Shown here in pieces: positions 4,379 through 5,382 of a stretch of DNA of 5,382 nt (within the stretch, counting starts at the first letter, position 1; each line of letters starts with the position of its first letter). The stretch comes from Octadecabacter sp. (GTDB taxonomy: Bacteria; Pseudomonadota; Alphaproteobacteria; Rhodobacterales; Rhodobacteraceae). The translations under genes were made by a program, and so were the position numbers. Location of the stretch: NCBI GenBank assembly GCA_003533975.1, contig DQCL01000035.1, forward strand, positions 1-5,382. The letters are read 5' to 3'. Under the pieces are notes generated by a model. The model ran no database searches. It was given only the letters and a program-made list of their open reading frames with translations, and was not told where the DNA came from.

Positions 4379-4734
4379 GCCCGCGCGCCGTAGATATGTC
4401 GAACTCCGTTCCATGTTCCAACGATAGCGAGGAGGCCCGCCGCAGTTCTGCGGAAAACCTCGTCGGCTCTGTCCTGAATGACGCCGAGTTCCTGGACGTG
4501 TTGCAGGCGGTCCTGTTCCGGTTCCGTCCGGTGCGCATTCAGTCGCAACAGTGCAAGGCGGCTGCGCGGTTCCTTGGTGTGAACGAGGAAACCGTGCGCC
4601 GTTGGTTGAACGAAACCACCACACCAAAGGCTAAGGACGTGTGGCCGATTTTCTTTGTGGTCCTGTTGGCAGAGTTGCCGGTGGATACTCAGAAGGAAAT
4701 CATGGCCGTGTTGATGGGGTTGACCGATGAATGA
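4375..4734 (+). CDS. CII-like HTH transcriptional regulator
   Basis: The product has 119 residues. GAGGG sits seven bases before ATG 4375, which overlaps the stop of the Cro-like gene. Residues 54-86 hold a helix-turn-helix: RIQSQQCKAAARFLGV, then recognition helix NEETVRRWLNE and a TTTPKAKDVWP turn. The remainder, FFVVLLAELPVDTQKEIMAV, is a C-terminal helix, not a membrane span, because Asp, Lys and Glu interrupt it. The first 45 residues are polar and probably flexible. Lambda CII has a similar place after cro, a similar size (97 residues) and a similar HTH, so an activator of lysogeny is the first guess. A plain replication-linked regulator is possible. The C-terminal pattern LPxDxQxE is shared with the repressor (LPEDVQEL). 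Confidence 0.65.
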   Translation: MSPRAVDMSNSVPCSNDSEEARRSSAENLVGSVLNDAEFLDVLQAVLFRFRPVRIQSQQCKAAARFLGVNEETVRRWLNETTTPKAKDVWPIFFVVLLAELPVDTQKEIMAVLMGLTDE

Positions 4735-5041
4735 CCTTTTGGCCCTTCTGTCCACGACCGACGCCGCCTCGCGTGATTGGTATTCCGTTCTGACCACTGA
4801 CATTTCCCACTTTTCGATGGGGTTCGCCGCTGGCGTGGCGGTGTGGTGGCGCAATCCGCTGTCAGTCGCCGTGCTTGTCGCGCTGGGCGTGTGGATTGGC
4901 AAAGAGCTGTTCGGCGATCTGCTGTCGGCAGGGTTCGCACGTGCGGCTGTTCTGGACAGTTTAAAAGACATTGGCTTGGCGATGCTGGGTTATTTCGCGT
5001 GCTCGCTGCTGGTTTCAGCCGCGGCAAAAGTGAGGGGTTAG
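4727..5041 (+). CDS. Small membrane protein in the early replication operon
   Basis: The product has 104 residues. GGGG lies seven bases before ATG 4727, and the gene overlaps the upstream one by eight bases. Two or three membrane segments are visible: about 28-40 (HFSMGFAAGVAVW), 44-62 (PLSVAVLVALGVWIGKELF) and 80-98 (KDIGLAMLGYFACSLLVSAA). Charged or polar residues (His28, Lys59, Glu60, Asp64, Asp81) lie at the edges of the segments and look conserved in kind. I do not recognise the family with confidence. A holin is unlikely so early in the operon; a membrane anchor for replication or an exclusion protein would fit the position but is a guess. The stop lies two bases before the next ATG. 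Confidence 0.7.
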   Translation: MNDLLALLSTTDAASRDWYSVLTTDISHFSMGFAAGVAVWWRNPLSVAVLVALGVWIGKELFGDLLSAGFARAAVLDSLKDIGLAMLGYFACSLLVSAAAKVRG

Positions 5042-5043
5042 GC

Positions 5044-5382
5044 ATGAGCAACGAGGTTTTCACCGCGGTGAAGCGCCGCAAGGTCGGGTCGCCCACCATG
5101 AAATCCGTCATGCTGTATATGGCCGACAGCGCGTCGGACGACGGGTCGGGCATTTGGGTGTCGAAAGCCACCATGGCCGCCGACCTTGAGTTCAAAAGCA
5201 AGCGCACGGTGCAGGGGGCGATCGGGGATCTGATGGCCGCCAAACTGGTGTCTGAGGTTGGCCAGCGCGGGTGCTCCCACGGGTACACAATCGAGTATCG
5301 GATCAACTTGGACGCCGTTCTGGCGCTGCCTGTGACCCGTGCACGAAATGCACCCGTACCACAATATGTTGGGGGTGCAGGA
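5044..5382 (+). CDS. Winged-helix phage replication protein, N-terminal part
   Basis: GAGGGG lies six bases before ATG 5044. The 113 residues visible begin MSNEVFTAVKRRKVGSPTMK. Residues 18-75 are a winged helix of the HTH_36 type: TMKSVMLYMADSASDDGSG, then SKATMAADLEFKSKRTVQ as the recognition part, then GAIGDLMAAKLVSEVG. GYTIEYRINLDAVLALP forms the wing. This resembles the N-terminal origin-binding domain of lambda O-like and DnaD-like phage initiators. Position after the CII-like gene and membrane gene agrees, since lambda reads cII, O, P. The following residues (TRARNAPVPQYVGGAG) look like a linker encoded over short repeats, as in lambda O, where the origin lies inside the gene. The C-terminal part is beyond the window. 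Confidence 0.75.
   Translation, partial: MSNEVFTAVKRRKVGSPTMKSVMLYMADSASDDGSGIWVSKATMAADLEFKSKRTVQGAIGDLMAAKLVSEVGQRGCSHGYTIEYRINLDAVLALPVTRARNAPVPQYVGGAG
5339..5382. repeat. Short repeats inside the replication gene, possible start of origin iterons
   Basis: GTGCACGAAATGCAC (5339-5353) is an inverted repeat with GTGCA/TGCAC arms. A second unit, GTGCAGGA (5375-5382), is a near copy of GTGCACGA at 5339-5346, with a 36-base step. GGGTGCA and TGCACCC also recur as inverse copies. Only two units are visible before the window ends. Confidence 0.35.

Noticed and set aside
4096..4971. Long minus-strand ORF of 291 residues opposite the early operon.
   Set aside because: It is a mirror of three GC-rich rightward genes with good ribosome binding sites. 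Its product is His/Arg/Ser-rich and has no recognisable domain.

Overview
The window looks like the left end of a temperate phage (prophage) in an alphaproteobacterium, most likely a member of the Rhodobacterales. The evidence is the fairly high GC of most of the window, the codon use of the phage-like genes, and the style of the small proteins. This assignment is an inference. No database search was possible.

Bases 1 to about 470 carry the first part of a leftward gene that is more AT-rich than the rest and runs off the window. Translating the minus strand gives a sulfotransferase with both PAPS-binding motifs, probably a host chromosomal gene. From about 510 to 790 no gene is visible, so the chromosome/prophage junction probably lies there. 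No attachment repeat can be proved because only one end is in view.

From 790 to 2446 most genes point left. They are a small membrane protein (2446-2222), two uncharacterised proteins (1941-1648 and 1646-1242), a small gene broken by a frameshift at a run of eight G and by an in-frame TGA (1249-1012), and an AlpA/excisionase-like winged helix protein (1015-830). Strong hairpins punctuate the row. One small membrane ORF (2094-2210) points the other way.

From 2595 to 4378 the layout resembles a lambda immunity region. A repressor-like HTH protein (4076-3738) faces a Cro-like HTH protein (4166-4378). The same 19-bp operator (ATTACA-N7-TGTAAT and close variants) occurs at the rightward cro promoter and at the leftward promoter in front of the 2446 gene, so these promoters behave like PR and PL. 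Between them, on the repressor strand, lies a gene for a membrane-anchored double-Cys zinc-ribbon protein (3385-2645). This is where lambda carries rexAB, which makes it a candidate lysogen-expressed gene.

From 4166 to the right edge the rightward early operon reads Cro-like, CII-like HTH protein, small membrane protein and winged-helix replication protein (cut by the window), with tight overlaps and good ribosome binding sites. No integrase, portal, terminase or tail gene is in the window. The proposed scheme is one repressor silencing both the rightward replication operon and the leftward operon ending in the excisionase-like gene.
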